NCBI GenBank assembly: GCA_018240525.1
Contig: JAFEFN010000013.1
Span: 806,001 to 870,000, forward strand
Reading direction: 5' to 3'
Length of the DNA stretch: 64,000 bases
Source: Pseudomonadota bacterium
GTDB taxonomy: Bacteria; Pseudomonadota; Gammaproteobacteria; Steroidobacterales; Steroidobacteraceae
How positions within the stretch are numbered: position 1 is the stretch's first letter; every line of letters begins with the position of its first letter. The position numbers and the translations under genes are program-made. Under the pieces are notes generated by a model that was given only the letters and a program-made list of their open reading frames with translations, ran no database searches and was not told the DNA's origin. This document shows positions 16,386-25,617 of the stretch, in pieces.

Positions 16386-17561
16386 TTACTCAGGCGGCAG
16401 GTCAAATCGCTCGATGTACGGGCGGAATTCGCGCCGCACCACCTGTGGATCGATGCCGTACTCCTCCGGCGAATAACGGTGGATGCCGTGCTTGCCCTGT
16501 GGATTGTCGGCAATGAACCACTTCATCCGAGCGGCAGCTTCAGCGCTCATAGGCAGGTCGAAGGCGTCATATATCTTACGAACGACCGCAAACTGGTCGC
16601 GGATGAAGTCGGAGAACCTCATGTCATAGAAGACCGCCTCGGGGTAGGACTTTGCGCTTCTCACAGCTATCGCGTGTTCGAGGGCACGTTTGAGGCGTGG
16701 ATTCCAGTCGGCCGCGACCTCGAAAGGATCCACGCTGTCGCTGCCCATGGAGCGCACCAGTGCGGTGAGGCTGGCGTAGGAGGTCAGCGACTTCACCGGA
16801 TCGCGATGGGTAAAGACGATGCGGGCATCCGGGTAAGTCCGCAGCAGATGCTCAAGCCCCCACATGTGGGCGCCGGTCTTCAGCACCCAACGCTCGCCGG
16901 CGTGCCCCGACTGCAGGTGCTGAAGCTGGCGGTAGTGGAAGTCGTAAACGTCCGCCCAGGCATCGGTGCGGTCGACCCAGTTTTGGTAAGTCGTCACCCG
17001 GAACTGGTTGTGGAACAGCGGCGTACACATCGCATCGCCCATCATGACCACGCATTCCTGCGACAACTGGGCACCCATCGGATGCATGGCCTTGAATTTC
17101 TCACGGCGCTCATCCATCGGCGGGAAGCCCGCCTCGCATTGCGCAATTCGGGGATCGGTAAGGAAGGTGGCCGTCCGCGGGGGCGGCGACGGGTAGGTAA
17201 CCTCCCAGGTCAGCGGAGCGCGGTTGGCCGGATCCTGAGCAAGGATGTCGTGAAGTATGGTCGACCCGGTGCGTCCGAGACCTATGATGAAGATAGGCTT
17301 GACGATCTTTTGCCGGGCAATCTCCGGATAGACAGTGCGGTCATTGACGTAGTTGAGCCGGTTGGTCATATGGCCAAGCGCGCGCTGACCGGCGATGAAC
17401 TGTCCGATGGGATTGAGCCGTGCATCGCTCTCCAGCGAACTCACGAACAGTTTCAGGGGCTCGAGAAATGGCCCAGGTCCGTAGTCTTCGAGTCCCCCGG
17501 CACGCTTGCTGGCTTCCTCCAGAAGTGACTCGACGGAGAACATCAGCTTTGAATCAGTCAC
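16386..17561 (-). CDS. Sulfotransferase family protein
   Basis: 391 residues from GTG. The PAPS-binding 5'-phosphosulfate loop is visible at about residues 92-105 (IIGLGRTGSTILHDIL), followed by ARIVFTHRDPVKSLTSYASL, the 3'-phosphate binding segment with its Arg and Ser. The C-terminal part has YSPEEYGID. This is the Sulfotransferase_3-like group found in many Gram-negative genomes, usually of unknown acceptor. It is the first gene of a probable two-gene operon with the MDR oxidoreductase. The ORF is divergent from the cNMP/flavoprotein gene with a 174-base gap holding both promoters. Confidence 0.85.
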   Translation of the reverse strand: MTDSKLMFSVESLLEEASKRAGGLEDYGPGPFLEPLKLFVSSLESDARLNPIGQFIAGQRALGHMTNRLNYVNDRTVYPEIARQKIVKPIFIIGLGRTGSTILHDILAQDPANRAPLTWEVTYPSPPPRTATFLTDPRIAQCEAGFPPMDERREKFKAMHPMGAQLSQECVVMMGDAMCTPLFHNQFRVTTYQNWVDRTDAWADVYDFHYRQLQHLQSGHAGERWVLKTGAHMWGLEHLLRTYPDARIVFTHRDPVKSLTSYASLTALVRSMGSDSVDPFEVAADWNPRLKRALEHAIAVRSAKSYPEAVFYDMRFSDFIRDQFAVVRKIYDAFDLPMSAEAAARMKWFIADNPQGKHGIHRYSPEEYGIDPQVVRREFRPYIERFDLPPE

Positions 17562-17735
17562 GGCATCCTCTGGCGTCGCGGGTCACCCGCATCATCCTGC
17601 CAGCCTCGTGCGACGCAACGCAACGGATGTCGAATCACCAAGCGTCCTGCGCGCTGCCGTCCGGCCGCCACGGCTCCTCGGCATGTCAGCGGAAGCTGAG
17701 CTACCATCGCGAGCCACGATCCTGGGAGGCGCTCG

Positions 17736-19409
17736 ATGTTGACCCTTGACGAGGTACGCGGCGTCCCCTTGTTCTCCCAGCTTCCGGTCCACGACGTGGA
17801 ACGGCTGGTGCAGTCGGCTGCCGACCTGCATCTCGCGGCGGGTGAGTTTGCCGTGCATGAAGGCGGCGAGCCCGCATTGTTTGCCGTCCTGTCCGGCAAG
17901 ATCGAGGTGATCAAGGCGATAAACGGTGTGGAACGCACCCTTGGCTGGCGACTGCCGGGGACCATCTTCGGCGAGGTGCCCCTGGCTTTCGGGACGCCAT
18001 TTCCGGGTGCGTATCGGGCATGGGAAACCTCCCGTGTCATGCGTATCGAAGCGCGGTTGTACTACGCGATTGCGGCCAACACCCCCGATGTCGCCGTGCG
18101 CGTGGGCGCCCTGGCGAAGGAACGCATCGGGGGACTCCAGGGGATCGTCGCTGCCGCGCCCCCGAAGGCACGCGTGGTGCTCTTCGCACCGCGCTGGGAA
18201 GCATCATGCGGAGAGCTGCGCCGCTTCCTCGCTCGGAACCAGATCGCCTATGACTGGGTGACGCCGGAGACGGTAGATCTTGCCAGAGCCTGGCCCGGTG
18301 ACGTTCCCCGGGATGCCGAGTGTCCCGTCCTGCGTCTGGAGGACGGCACGGTCGTCAGCCGACCCCAGACGCGCGACCTCGCGCGCCTGCTTGGCCTGCA
18401 GACCAGCCCCAGGCTCCCGGAGTACGACACGGTGATAGTGGGCGGAGGACCCGCCGGACTCGCCGCTGCCGTCTACGGAGCGTCGGAAGGCCTGCGCACC
18501 CTCGTCATCGAGCGCGAGGCGCCCGGGGGACAGGCCGGCACCTCCTCGCGGATCGAGAACTACCTGGGGTTCCCGAACGGGGTCTCGGGTGACGAGCTTG
18601 CAACCCGCGCACTCCAACAGGCCAGAAGACTGGGGGCGGAGATTCTCGTCACGCGGTCCGTCGCCCGCATCGACCCAGCCACGCGCGAAATCCTGCTCGA
18701 CGGTAACGACGGGTTGCGTGCACACACGGTAATTCTGGCGACCGGCGTCACTTGGCGCCGCCTGAACATAGACGGCTTCGACCGCCTGATCGGCAAGGGC
18801 ATTTACTACGGTGCCGCACGCAGCGAGGCGGATGCCACACATGGACTCGATGTCCACCTGATCGGGGCCGGCAACTCCGCCGGCCAGGCGGCGCTGTTCT
18901 TTGCCAACCATGCCCGCACCGTGACGCTGATCGTACGCGGCGATTCACTCGATAAGAGCATGTCGAGCTACCTGATCGAGCAGCTGCGCGGCCAGGACAA
19001 CATCATCGTGAAACTCAGGTCCGAGGTGCGTGCGGTCTATGGGGACGGCAATTTGAGTGCGATTGACGTCCAGGATGCCGCCACTGGAGCAATCACGCAC
19101 TACGACTGCGGCGGCCTGTTCGTGTTCATCGGAGCCGATGCCGACACGGGCTGGTTGCCCCCGCAGATCGCACGCGACGCACGCGGCTACGTGCTGACGG
19201 GGGAGGATGTCGTCAAGGCCGGTCGCTGGTCCGCGAATCGCGATCCCTACCTGCTGGAGGCAAGCGTCCCCGGCATCTTCGCTTGCGGCGACGTGCGCCT
19301 AAGTCCAGTCAAGCGAGTGGCCTCGGCCGTCGGCGAGGGAAGCATGGCGATCGCCCTGGTGCATCAGTTCCTGCGCCACGCATCAGCCGGGGCGAGATCT
19401 GGTAGCTGA
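17736..19409 (+). CDS. cNMP-binding domain / thioredoxin-reductase-like flavoprotein
   Basis: 557 residues; ATG preceded by GGGAGG. Residues 5-130 are a cyclic-nucleotide-binding-type beta roll (FAVHEGGEPALFAVLSGKIE, then GTIFGEVPL). Residues 145-220 look like a thioredoxin/glutaredoxin-type domain (VVLFAPRWEASCGELRRFL) with only one Cys. From 227 on is a pyridine nucleotide-disulfide oxidoreductase fold: FAD motif VIVGGGPAGLAAAVYG, APGGQAGTSSRIENYLGFP, NADP motif IGAGNSAGQAALFFA, and C-terminal FAD motif GIFACGDVR. The CxxC pair of true thioredoxin reductase is missing: the stretch around KGIYYGAARSEAD has no cysteine. This three-module architecture is a recurrent bacterial family, presumably a nucleotide-responsive flavin reductase. 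Electron acceptor unknown. Confidence 0.88.
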   Translation: MLTLDEVRGVPLFSQLPVHDVERLVQSAADLHLAAGEFAVHEGGEPALFAVLSGKIEVIKAINGVERTLGWRLPGTIFGEVPLAFGTPFPGAYRAWETSRVMRIEARLYYAIAANTPDVAVRVGALAKERIGGLQGIVAAAPPKARVVLFAPRWEASCGELRRFLARNQIAYDWVTPETVDLARAWPGDVPRDAECPVLRLEDGTVVSRPQTRDLARLLGLQTSPRLPEYDTVIVGGGPAGLAAAVYGASEGLRTLVIEREAPGGQAGTSSRIENYLGFPNGVSGDELATRALQQARRLGAEILVTRSVARIDPATREILLDGNDGLRAHTVILATGVTWRRLNIDGFDRLIGKGIYYGAARSEADATHGLDVHLIGAGNSAGQAALFFANHARTVTLIVRGDSLDKSMSSYLIEQLRGQDNIIVKLRSEVRAVYGDGNLSAIDVQDAATGAITHYDCGGLFVFIGADADTGWLPPQIARDARGYVLTGEDVVKAGRWSANRDPYLLEASVPGIFACGDVRLSPVKRVASAVGEGSMAIALVHQFLRHASAGARSGS

Positions 19410-19444
19410 ACGGACGCGCGTGCCCCTCGGCTTGTCGGGCCTCG

Positions 19445-20095
19445 CTACGCGCCGTCCTCGACTGCCTTGCGGATGGCGCGCTCGAAGACTTCCACCGGCT
19501 GGCCTCCCTGGACCAGATAGCGTTCGTTGAGGATTACCGCCGGAACGGCATGAATCCCACTGCGCAGGTACAGCTGCTCTCGCGCGCGCACCTCGTCCGC
19601 GTACTCGCCGGATGCCAGGATCTGCCGCGCGCGCTCCGCATCAAGCCCCACCTTTCCGGCCACTTCCGCCAGCACTTCGCGACTGCTCGGATCACGCCCC
19701 TCGGTAAAGTAGGCCGCGAACAGCGCTTCCTTCAGTGCCTTCTGACGCCCGCTGCCTTCGGCCCAGTGCAAGAGCCGATGTGCATCGAAGGTGTTATAGA
19801 TACGGCCGCGCTTGGCAAAGCGGAAGTCGAAGCCAAGATCGGCTCCCCGGGTTCGAATCATTTCCTGGTTTTGCGTGACCTGCGCTGCGCTCGACCCGTA
19901 CTTGCGCGCAATATGTTCGCCCACGTCCTCCCCCTCCGGCGCCATGTCAGGGTTCAGTTCGAAAGGCTGGAAATGGATGTCGGCCGCCACCGCATCACCA
20001 ATCTTGGAGAGCGCTGCCTCGAGTGAGCGCAAGCCAATGACGCACCAAGGGCAGGAAACGTCGGAAACGAAGTCGATCTTAAGAGGCACTGCCAT
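19445..20095 (-). CDS. FrnE-like DsbA family thiol oxidoreductase
   Basis: 216 residues from the ATG giving MAVPLKIDFVSDVSCPWC; the longer open frame upstream is a shadow of the ABC-F gene. The active-site SCPWC at residues 14-18 and the later cis-Pro segment GIHAVPAVILN are those of the FrnE/2-hydroxychromene-isomerase branch of the DsbA superfamily. There is no signal peptide, so it is cytoplasmic, where FrnE proteins act as disulfide oxidoreductases or isomerases. It is divergent from the ABC-F gene with a 160-base intergenic region. Confidence 0.9.
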   Translation of the reverse strand: MAVPLKIDFVSDVSCPWCVIGLRSLEAALSKIGDAVAADIHFQPFELNPDMAPEGEDVGEHIARKYGSSAAQVTQNQEMIRTRGADLGFDFRFAKRGRIYNTFDAHRLLHWAEGSGRQKALKEALFAAYFTEGRDPSSREVLAEVAGKVGLDAERARQILASGEYADEVRAREQLYLRSGIHAVPAVILNERYLVQGGQPVEVFERAIRKAVEDGA

Positions 20096-20255
20096 GGAAT
20101 TCCCCAGTTGCGCAACCCCGCAATGATCGCGGAGATTTCCACGAGTTGGCAATTCGAGGCGGATGGCGCCGCCAGGTTCGTCTTCGCATGCGCAGCTCGT
20201 CCTCCGGTGCCACGGGCCTATGCCTGTGCACGGTAAAGCCGGACAATAGGCGTCC

Positions 20256-22073
20256 ATGACCCTGCTGACGGTTCTCGACGGACACCTGGCATTTGGCGAC
20301 CGCCCACTGCTTGATGGAGCACAGCTGACCATCCTCGCCGGTGAACGGCTGGGCCTGATCGGTCGCAACGGCAGTGGCAAGTCGACGCTCTTGAACGTCC
20401 TGGCTGGGAGAGCATCCCTGGACGGCGGCGTGCTGCAGCAGCGCGATGGCCTTCGCCCCATCATGGTCGAACAGGAACCTACCCTCCCCGAGGCCCCCAC
20501 CCTGCTCGAGAGTCTGTCCCTGCGCGCCGATAGATACGGAGGGCATTCTCCCGCAGACGAGCGCGATCATTGGCGCCTCCAGTCGCGACTCGAAGAATTC
20601 CTGCATCGCTTCGCGCTGAGCGGCGCCACCTCGCCGGCTACCTGTTCCGGCGGTGAACGCAAGCGCGCGACGCTGGCGCTGGCGCTGGCGCAGCAGCCGG
20701 AACTGCTCTTGCTCGATGAGCCCACGAACCACCTTGACATCGACGCAATCGAAAGACTCGAGGAGCTGCTGCTGAAGGTACCCGCCGTGGTTGTTATCAC
20801 TCATGACCGCGCGTTCCTGGACAGGGTCACTACGCGCATCGTGGAGCTGGACCGCGGCGTGCTGCGCTCGTATCCGGGGAACTTCGCCGCCTACGAGCAA
20901 CGCAAGGAGGATGAGCTCGCCGCAGAGGACATCGCGAGGCGCCGCTTCGACAAGTTCTGGAAGCAGGAGGAGGTCTGGATCCGCAAGGGAGTCGAGGCAC
21001 GTCGTACGCGCAACGAGGGACGCGTGCGCCGGCTCGAGCAGTTGCGTCTCGAACGAGCGGAACGCCGGGACCGGATCGGCAGCATACGCCTGTCCCTGGA
21101 TGCGGGCGGGCGCTCCGGAGATCTGGTCGCCGAGTTCGACCAGGTATGCAAGCGCTTCTCAGGCGCACCGCTGATCGAGAACCTTTCGATGCGCATCATG
21201 CGCGGAGACCGGATCGGACTTGTCGGCCCGAACGGCGCGGGCAAGTCGACCATGATCCGCCTGATCCTGGGCGAACTTGCACCCGATTCAGGCACCGTCC
21301 GGTTAGGGACGCGACTAACCGTCGCGTATTTCGACCAGTTGCGGGCTCAGCTCAACACGGCGTGGACGTTGGCCGAGGCGATCAGCCCTGGCTCTGACTG
21401 GGTGCAACTGGGTGCCGAGCGCAGGCATGTCAACAGCTACCTGGAAGACTTTTTGTTCCCCGCGCATCGGGCAAAGTCGCTCGTCAGCATGCTGTCGGGC
21501 GGCGAACGCAACCGCCTCCTGCTCGCCCGGCTGTTTTCGCTACCGGCCAATCTGATCGTCCTGGACGAACCTACCAATGATCTCGATATCCAGTCGCTGG
21601 AACTGCTCGAGGAGCGGCTCCAGGGTTATACCGGTACATTGCTGCTTGTCAGTCACGATCGCCGCTTTCTCGACAACGTCGTGACGCAAACGCTGGCGGC
21701 CGAGGGGCGCGGGAAGTGGCGCGAATACCCAGGTGGATACAGTGACTACGTGCTGCAGCGGTCAGCAAGTGTCGTTCGCACGGATGAAACGGCGCGACCG
21801 GAGCGTGCACAGCAGCGCACGGCGGCGTCCCGGGTACGATTGAGTTACAAGGAAGAACGCGAGCTCGCAGCGCTCCCGGGCGAAATTGAATCCTTGGAAC
21901 GGGAGCAGGCGGAGCTCACGGCGCAGATGAGCGCGCCGGACTACCACCGCCTCGGGGGCGAACGATTGCGGAACGATCGCAGACGTCTCGCCGAACTCGA
22001 GGAAATACTGCTTGAGCGGTTCGCGCGCTGGGAGGCTCTCGAGGGGCGACGTTCACGAATGCTACAGGCCTGA
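20256..22073 (+). CDS. uup: ABC-F ATPase, Uup-like
   Basis: 605 residues. Two ABC ATPase domains without membrane segments: Walker A GRNGSGKSTLLN and GPNGAGKSTMIR; signatures CSGGERKRATLA and LSGGERNRLLLA; Walker B plus conserved tail LLLLDEPTNHLDI and LIVLDEPTNDLDI. The linker between them is Arg/Glu-rich helical (residues 205-280, KFWKQEEVWIRKGVEARRTR), characteristic of Uup. The C-terminal 70 residues form a charged coiled coil, again a Uup trait. ABC-F proteins bind ribosomes or branched DNA rather than transporting; Uup affects transposon excision and translation. The subfamily call rests on the linker motif and the C-terminal coiled coil. Confidence 0.88.
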   Translation: MTLLTVLDGHLAFGDRPLLDGAQLTILAGERLGLIGRNGSGKSTLLNVLAGRASLDGGVLQQRDGLRPIMVEQEPTLPEAPTLLESLSLRADRYGGHSPADERDHWRLQSRLEEFLHRFALSGATSPATCSGGERKRATLALALAQQPELLLLDEPTNHLDIDAIERLEELLLKVPAVVVITHDRAFLDRVTTRIVELDRGVLRSYPGNFAAYEQRKEDELAAEDIARRRFDKFWKQEEVWIRKGVEARRTRNEGRVRRLEQLRLERAERRDRIGSIRLSLDAGGRSGDLVAEFDQVCKRFSGAPLIENLSMRIMRGDRIGLVGPNGAGKSTMIRLILGELAPDSGTVRLGTRLTVAYFDQLRAQLNTAWTLAEAISPGSDWVQLGAERRHVNSYLEDFLFPAHRAKSLVSMLSGGERNRLLLARLFSLPANLIVLDEPTNDLDIQSLELLEERLQGYTGTLLLVSHDRRFLDNVVTQTLAAEGRGKWREYPGGYSDYVLQRSASVVRTDETARPERAQQRTAASRVRLSYKEERELAALPGEIESLEREQAELTAQMSAPDYHRLGGERLRNDRRRLAELEEILLERFARWEALEGRRSRMLQA

Positions 22074-22142
22074 AACCGCAGGGACTTTTTTGCCGGCTAT
22101 GATGTCCGCCGCATTTCCATATATCCAGGGCTCGGTCTGACC

Positions 22143-23384
22143 GTGAACCCAATCGTCGCAACATGGCCGCTTCTGCTCGGCATGGGCATCCTGATGCTTG
22201 GGGCCGGCCTGCAGAGCACGCTGCTCGGCGTCCGAGCCACGACCGAAGCGTTTCCCACGGCGGTGACCGGCATCATCATGTCCTGCTACTACGTCGGGTA
22301 CCTGGTCGGCACTCGGCTCGCGCCCAAGATGCTGCGCAGGGTGGGACCGGTGCGCGTTTTTGCCACTCTCGCAGCGCTCGCGTCGGTGGCTCCCCTGCTG
22401 CACGCCTCCTGGGTGCACCCCGCCCCCTGGGCTGTCGTACGACTGATCTCCGGCGTGTGCTTTGCAGGCATCTATGTGGTCGCGGAAAGCTGGCTCAACC
22501 ACCGCGCCTCGCGTACCAACCGCGGCCAGCTGCTCTCGCTCTACATGCTCGTCCTGTACGTAGGACTGGGCGGCGCCCAATTCCTGCTCGTGCTTTCGAG
22601 CCCGCAGAGCGCGGAACCGTTCATGCTGGTCTCGGCTCTGATCTCCGCGGCCATGGTGCCGATTGTCGCCTCCGCCCAGGAAGTGAGCGGTCCGGCAACC
22701 CCGCAACGGGTGCGCTTCCGCGACCTGTACCGGAACTCGCCGCTTGGCGTCGTGGCAGTCGCTTTTTCCGGCATGATCTCATCCATCATCTTCTCGATGG
22801 GGCCTGTATACGCCCGGCTTTCTGGCTTCGGCACTCGCGGTGTCGCCGCATTCATGGCGGTGAGTATTCTGGCAGCGGTCCTCACGCAGTACCCGGTGGG
22901 TCGTCTTTCGGATCGCCTCGATCGGCGCACAGTGATCGCCACGATGTGCCTGATCGCGACGATCGTTGCCGGGGTGATTGAGACCTTTGGGCGTCTGCCC
23001 CCGGCACTCTTCCTGCTGCTCGCCGCCTTGTTCTCGGGCGCGGCACTGACGCTCTACTCACTGTCGGTCTCGCACGTCAACGATAAGCTCGAGCCCGCAC
23101 AGATGATCGCCGCAAGCAGCGCCCTACTCCTGATCAATGGCACGGCTGCCGCACTGGGTCCCGTCCTCACCGGAAGCCTGATGGGTGCCTTCGGTGCCCC
23201 TGCGTACTTCGGGGTTCTTGGCACTCTGACAGGAACGCTGACGCTCTTTGATCTGTGGAGAAAGCTGCGGCAGCGGCCAGTGCCGCGCAGCCAGAAGGGC
23301 CCCTTCGTCAACACCCGTGAACTCGTGACTTCCACGGAGCTCAGCAAGTCGCGCGACCGTCCTGCGGCACGCCCGGAGCCTTGA
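22143..23384 (+). CDS. MFS transporter (YcaD-like)
   Basis: 413 residues from GTG, 69 bases after the ABC-F gene. About twelve hydrophobic segments in two blocks are separated by a polar loop near residues 185-205. The inter-helix motif VGYLVGTRLAPKMLRRVGPV and the later SDRLDRRTVI are MFS motif-A-like sequences. Overall similarity is to the YcaD/NarK-type single-component MFS group. It sits in the inner membrane; substrate unknown. A possible small gene begins 22 bases after its stop. Confidence 0.85.
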   Translation: MNPIVATWPLLLGMGILMLGAGLQSTLLGVRATTEAFPTAVTGIIMSCYYVGYLVGTRLAPKMLRRVGPVRVFATLAALASVAPLLHASWVHPAPWAVVRLISGVCFAGIYVVAESWLNHRASRTNRGQLLSLYMLVLYVGLGGAQFLLVLSSPQSAEPFMLVSALISAAMVPIVASAQEVSGPATPQRVRFRDLYRNSPLGVVAVAFSGMISSIIFSMGPVYARLSGFGTRGVAAFMAVSILAAVLTQYPVGRLSDRLDRRTVIATMCLIATIVAGVIETFGRLPPALFLLLAALFSGAALTLYSLSVSHVNDKLEPAQMIAASSALLLINGTAAALGPVLTGSLMGAFGAPAYFGVLGTLTGTLTLFDLWRKLRQRPVPRSQKGPFVNTRELVTSTELSKSRDRPAARPEP

Positions 23385-23406
23385 AGGTCTCGATCTGACG
23401 CTTCGC

Positions 23407-23580
23407 ATGATGACGACGCGGTTTGCACGGGCCGGACCTTACGAACTCCCCTATCCCAAGTTGCGCAGCATCAGCTACCGTGTTATCGACGTATCGACCG
23501 CACAGGCCCGCTCGGCGCCGGAACCCTCCGTTGTCGTTGAGACTGAGGACTTGCTGAGCGAATTGCCTGCAGGGCAATGA
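23407..23580 (+). CDS. Possible small protein, 57 residues
   Basis: An ATG-initiated frame 22 bases downstream of the MFS gene encodes 57 residues starting MMTTRFARAGPYELPYPK and ending LLSELPAGQ. Composition is protein-like and it could be the last gene of the MFS unit. Against it: no clear SD is visible, and its last 98 bases overlap the convergent Lnt-like gene. No family recognised. Confidence 0.3.
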   Translation: MMTTRFARAGPYELPYPKLRSISYRVIDVSTAQARSAPEPSVVVETEDLLSELPAGQ

Positions 23581-24904
23581 ACGAAGTGAGCAAGGCGCAT
23601 AGCCACGGAAAGACATCGCCGATGCGCGTGTAAAGGGTCGGTCCTGGTCCGAGCGGGACTGCCGCCTTCAGTGTGACCATCCCTGCGCCGGTCGTGGAGG
23701 CGCGGGCCAGCACCCGGCCGTGCGCATCCGAAATGGTCGCGAGACCGTCGAAAGCGGCTCTGAGGACCGCAAAACCGTTTTCGACACCGCGCATGATCGC
23801 AATTCGACCGTGAATCCACCCGTCGCGGACGAAGTCGTCCGCGGGCACGATCATGAGACGCACGCCGTACGCGGCCGTCTCGCGCACGGTGCCGGCAAAG
23901 TCCATGTCCTTGCAGATTTGGGTGGCATAGCCTTCGCTTACCAGACCCGGATCGTGACCTGGCACCGTCTGTTCAAAGGGCAGCAGCGGGTGTCGTTTTG
24001 TATAAATGCGCATCGTCCCGTCAGGCAGCAGCGCGAAGGCCCTGTTACGTTCGGGCGCCGGCATGAACGTTCCGGCCAACACCAGCACTCCATGCGACTT
24101 TGCCTGGTTTACCAGGGGCTGAAGCACTTGGCCCTGGTCAGCGTCTTGCATTCGCAAGGCTCCCTCCGGAATCACGACGACACGTGCGTCGCCGAGAGTC
24201 CCGATATGCGCCGCATACGCCGCAGCGGTAGCTTCTGCCGACTTCGCAGTAGGGGGACCGGCGCGGTGGGCGTCGATATCCACGAGCGCGGCAACTTCAA
24301 CCGGCGGGCCTCCCGGTTGCGCGAGACGAATGAAGCCGAAGATCAGTGCGGCAGCGCAAAGTATTGCACCCAGGCACGCGGCGGACCGCCGCTGCCTCGC
24401 CATAAGCGCTATGGAGTTGGCTGAAAGACAAAGAAGAAAGGTGACCGCAGAGGATCCGAGTAGTGACGCCAGCTGGATCCCGGCAGGAAACGACACCGTC
24501 GCATACGCCATCGCTCCGTAGCTGCCGTGCGGAGAGACGCGGCTGATGAGATATTCCAGCGCCGCCCATAGGGCTGGGAAAACAAAGAGCGTCTCCCATG
24601 AGGTCCCCCGGCGAAAGATCAGTCCGGCAAACAGCACCGCTGCGGCGAAGGCGGCCGTCATGGCAATCACAAGGGGCGCAAGGATCAGCGGCGGCAGTCG
24701 TCCCCAGTAGCACTGTACGAGGTAGGCCTGTCCTGCGACGAAGGCCACGGCGCTTGCGGTCAGGACCTGCGAGCGGGGCAGGTTGCCGTAGGCAAGCCAC
24801 AAGAGTGGGGCTGGCGCGAACCAGGCCAGTGCCCACGCATCAGCCAGCCCCTGCGACAGATTGAACAGCACTGCGCCCAGGGCGCCTGCAAGGATCACTC
24901 TCAT
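23483..24904 (-). CDS. Apolipoprotein N-acyltransferase-like membrane nitrilase
   Basis: 473 residues from the ATG that overlaps the TetR stop by four bases (ATGA). The N-terminal 200 residues have about six membrane spans; residues 215-440 form a carbon-nitrogen hydrolase domain with triad candidates Glu in VVIPEGAL, Lys in YTKRHPLLP and Cys in TQICKDMDF. A last hydrophobic segment (FPWLCALLTSFIAL) follows. This is the topology of Lnt, which N-acylates the N-terminal Cys of lipoproteins in the inner membrane. Its placement behind a TetR regulator and away from the usual ybeX/corC context suggests a second, specialised Lnt-like enzyme. Start and domain call firm; acyl donor and substrate inferred. 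Confidence 0.82.
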   Translation of the reverse strand: MRVILAGALGAVLFNLSQGLADAWALAWFAPAPLLWLAYGNLPRSQVLTASAVAFVAGQAYLVQCYWGRLPPLILAPLVIAMTAAFAAAVLFAGLIFRRGTSWETLFVFPALWAALEYLISRVSPHGSYGAMAYATVSFPAGIQLASLLGSSAVTFLLCLSANSIALMARQRRSAACLGAILCAAALIFGFIRLAQPGGPPVEVAALVDIDAHRAGPPTAKSAEATAAAYAAHIGTLGDARVVVIPEGALRMQDADQGQVLQPLVNQAKSHGVLVLAGTFMPAPERNRAFALLPDGTMRIYTKRHPLLPFEQTVPGHDPGLVSEGYATQICKDMDFAGTVRETAAYGVRLMIVPADDFVRDGWIHGRIAIMRGVENGFAVLRAAFDGLATISDAHGRVLARASTTGAGMVTLKAAVPLGPGPTLYTRIGDVFPWLCALLTSFIALQAIRSASPQSQRQRRVPAPSGPVRSIRR

Positions 24905-25485
24905 CTCGGCCGGCCCGTGGAGTGCTGCGCAAACCCATCCAGGCAATGACGTACCTGCGTGCGATACAGCATCCGGAACTGCCGTTCGCTGGAGAACCGG
25001 TTGGCGCGGTACATGGAGACAAGTCCCTGGACGAGCGCGGAGAAAGCAAGCGCTACATCGAGTGCCGGTGCTGCGCCCAGTTCGCCCCGAGCCCGGGCCT
25101 CATCGACGCGGACCAGGGCCATCGCCATCACCGGCGATCGACCCGCCACAAAATCGTCCGGGTATTGCCGGGCCTGCGGCGCCGGAAGGAAGAATGCGGC
25201 ATCGAAACGGTGCGGCTCTTTTAGCGCGAAATCCAGATAGGCCTCGCTGAGCGCGATCAGCCACTCGATTGGCTGACTGGCACGTATTGCGCGGGCCAGC
25301 CCTTCCCAGGCCGCCAGTCCGTCGTCCATCAGCGCGTCGAGGAGTGCACCCTTGTCCGCGAAGTGCCGGTACATCGCCATCGGTGACAGCCCGGCCTCAT
25401 CGGTCACCTTACGCACTGTGAGTCCCAGCAAACCGTCGCGATCCAAGACGGCCTTGGCCGCTGCGAGAATGCGCTCTTTGCTCAT
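24901..25485 (-). CDS. TetR family transcriptional regulator
   Basis: 194 residues from the ATG giving MSKERILAAAKAVLDRDG; an in-frame upstream Met would extend through the palindromic control region and is rejected. The HTH occupies residues 22-45 (TVRKVTDEAGLSPMAMYRHF, textbook TetR_N). The C-terminal part is helical, typical ligand-binding and dimerisation core. It is the promoter-proximal gene of a two-gene unit with the Lnt-like gene (ATGA overlap). Two palindromes immediately upstream of its start suggest autoregulation. Ligand unknown. Confidence 0.9.
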   Translation of the reverse strand: MSKERILAAAKAVLDRDGLLGLTVRKVTDEAGLSPMAMYRHFADKGALLDALMDDGLAAWEGLARAIRASQPIEWLIALSEAYLDFALKEPHRFDAAFFLPAPQARQYPDDFVAGRSPVMAMALVRVDEARARGELGAAPALDVALAFSALVQGLVSMYRANRFSSERQFRMLYRTQVRHCLDGFAQHSTGRPR

Positions 25486-25495
25486 GTGTACATTG

Positions 25496-25528
25496 TATAC
25501 GTATAGGTGTACGACGTAAACGTCGTAC
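25496..25528. promoter_or_regulatory. Candidate TetR operator (two palindromes)
   Basis: Between 10 and 43 bases upstream of the TetR start are a perfect 10-bp palindrome TATACGTATA (25496-25505) and a 9-bp perfect inverted repeat, GTACGACGT / ACGTCGTAC, with a 2-base spacer (25509-25528). The AT-rich GTATACGTATAG stretch could also serve as a -10 region. The size and position match an autoregulatory TetR operator. Binding is inferred. Confidence 0.6.
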
Positions 25529-25617
25529 GCGATCAGACTTGGCAACTGCCGACAAAGGGCGAGCGTCGCCTTCTGCGCTCGATGAAATGGTTGCGCAGCT
25601 GCAGGGCGTCACCGCGC

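Noticed and set aside
22074..22142. T-run after the Uup-like gene as a terminator
   Set aside because: Six Ts are present, but there is no stem immediately before them.
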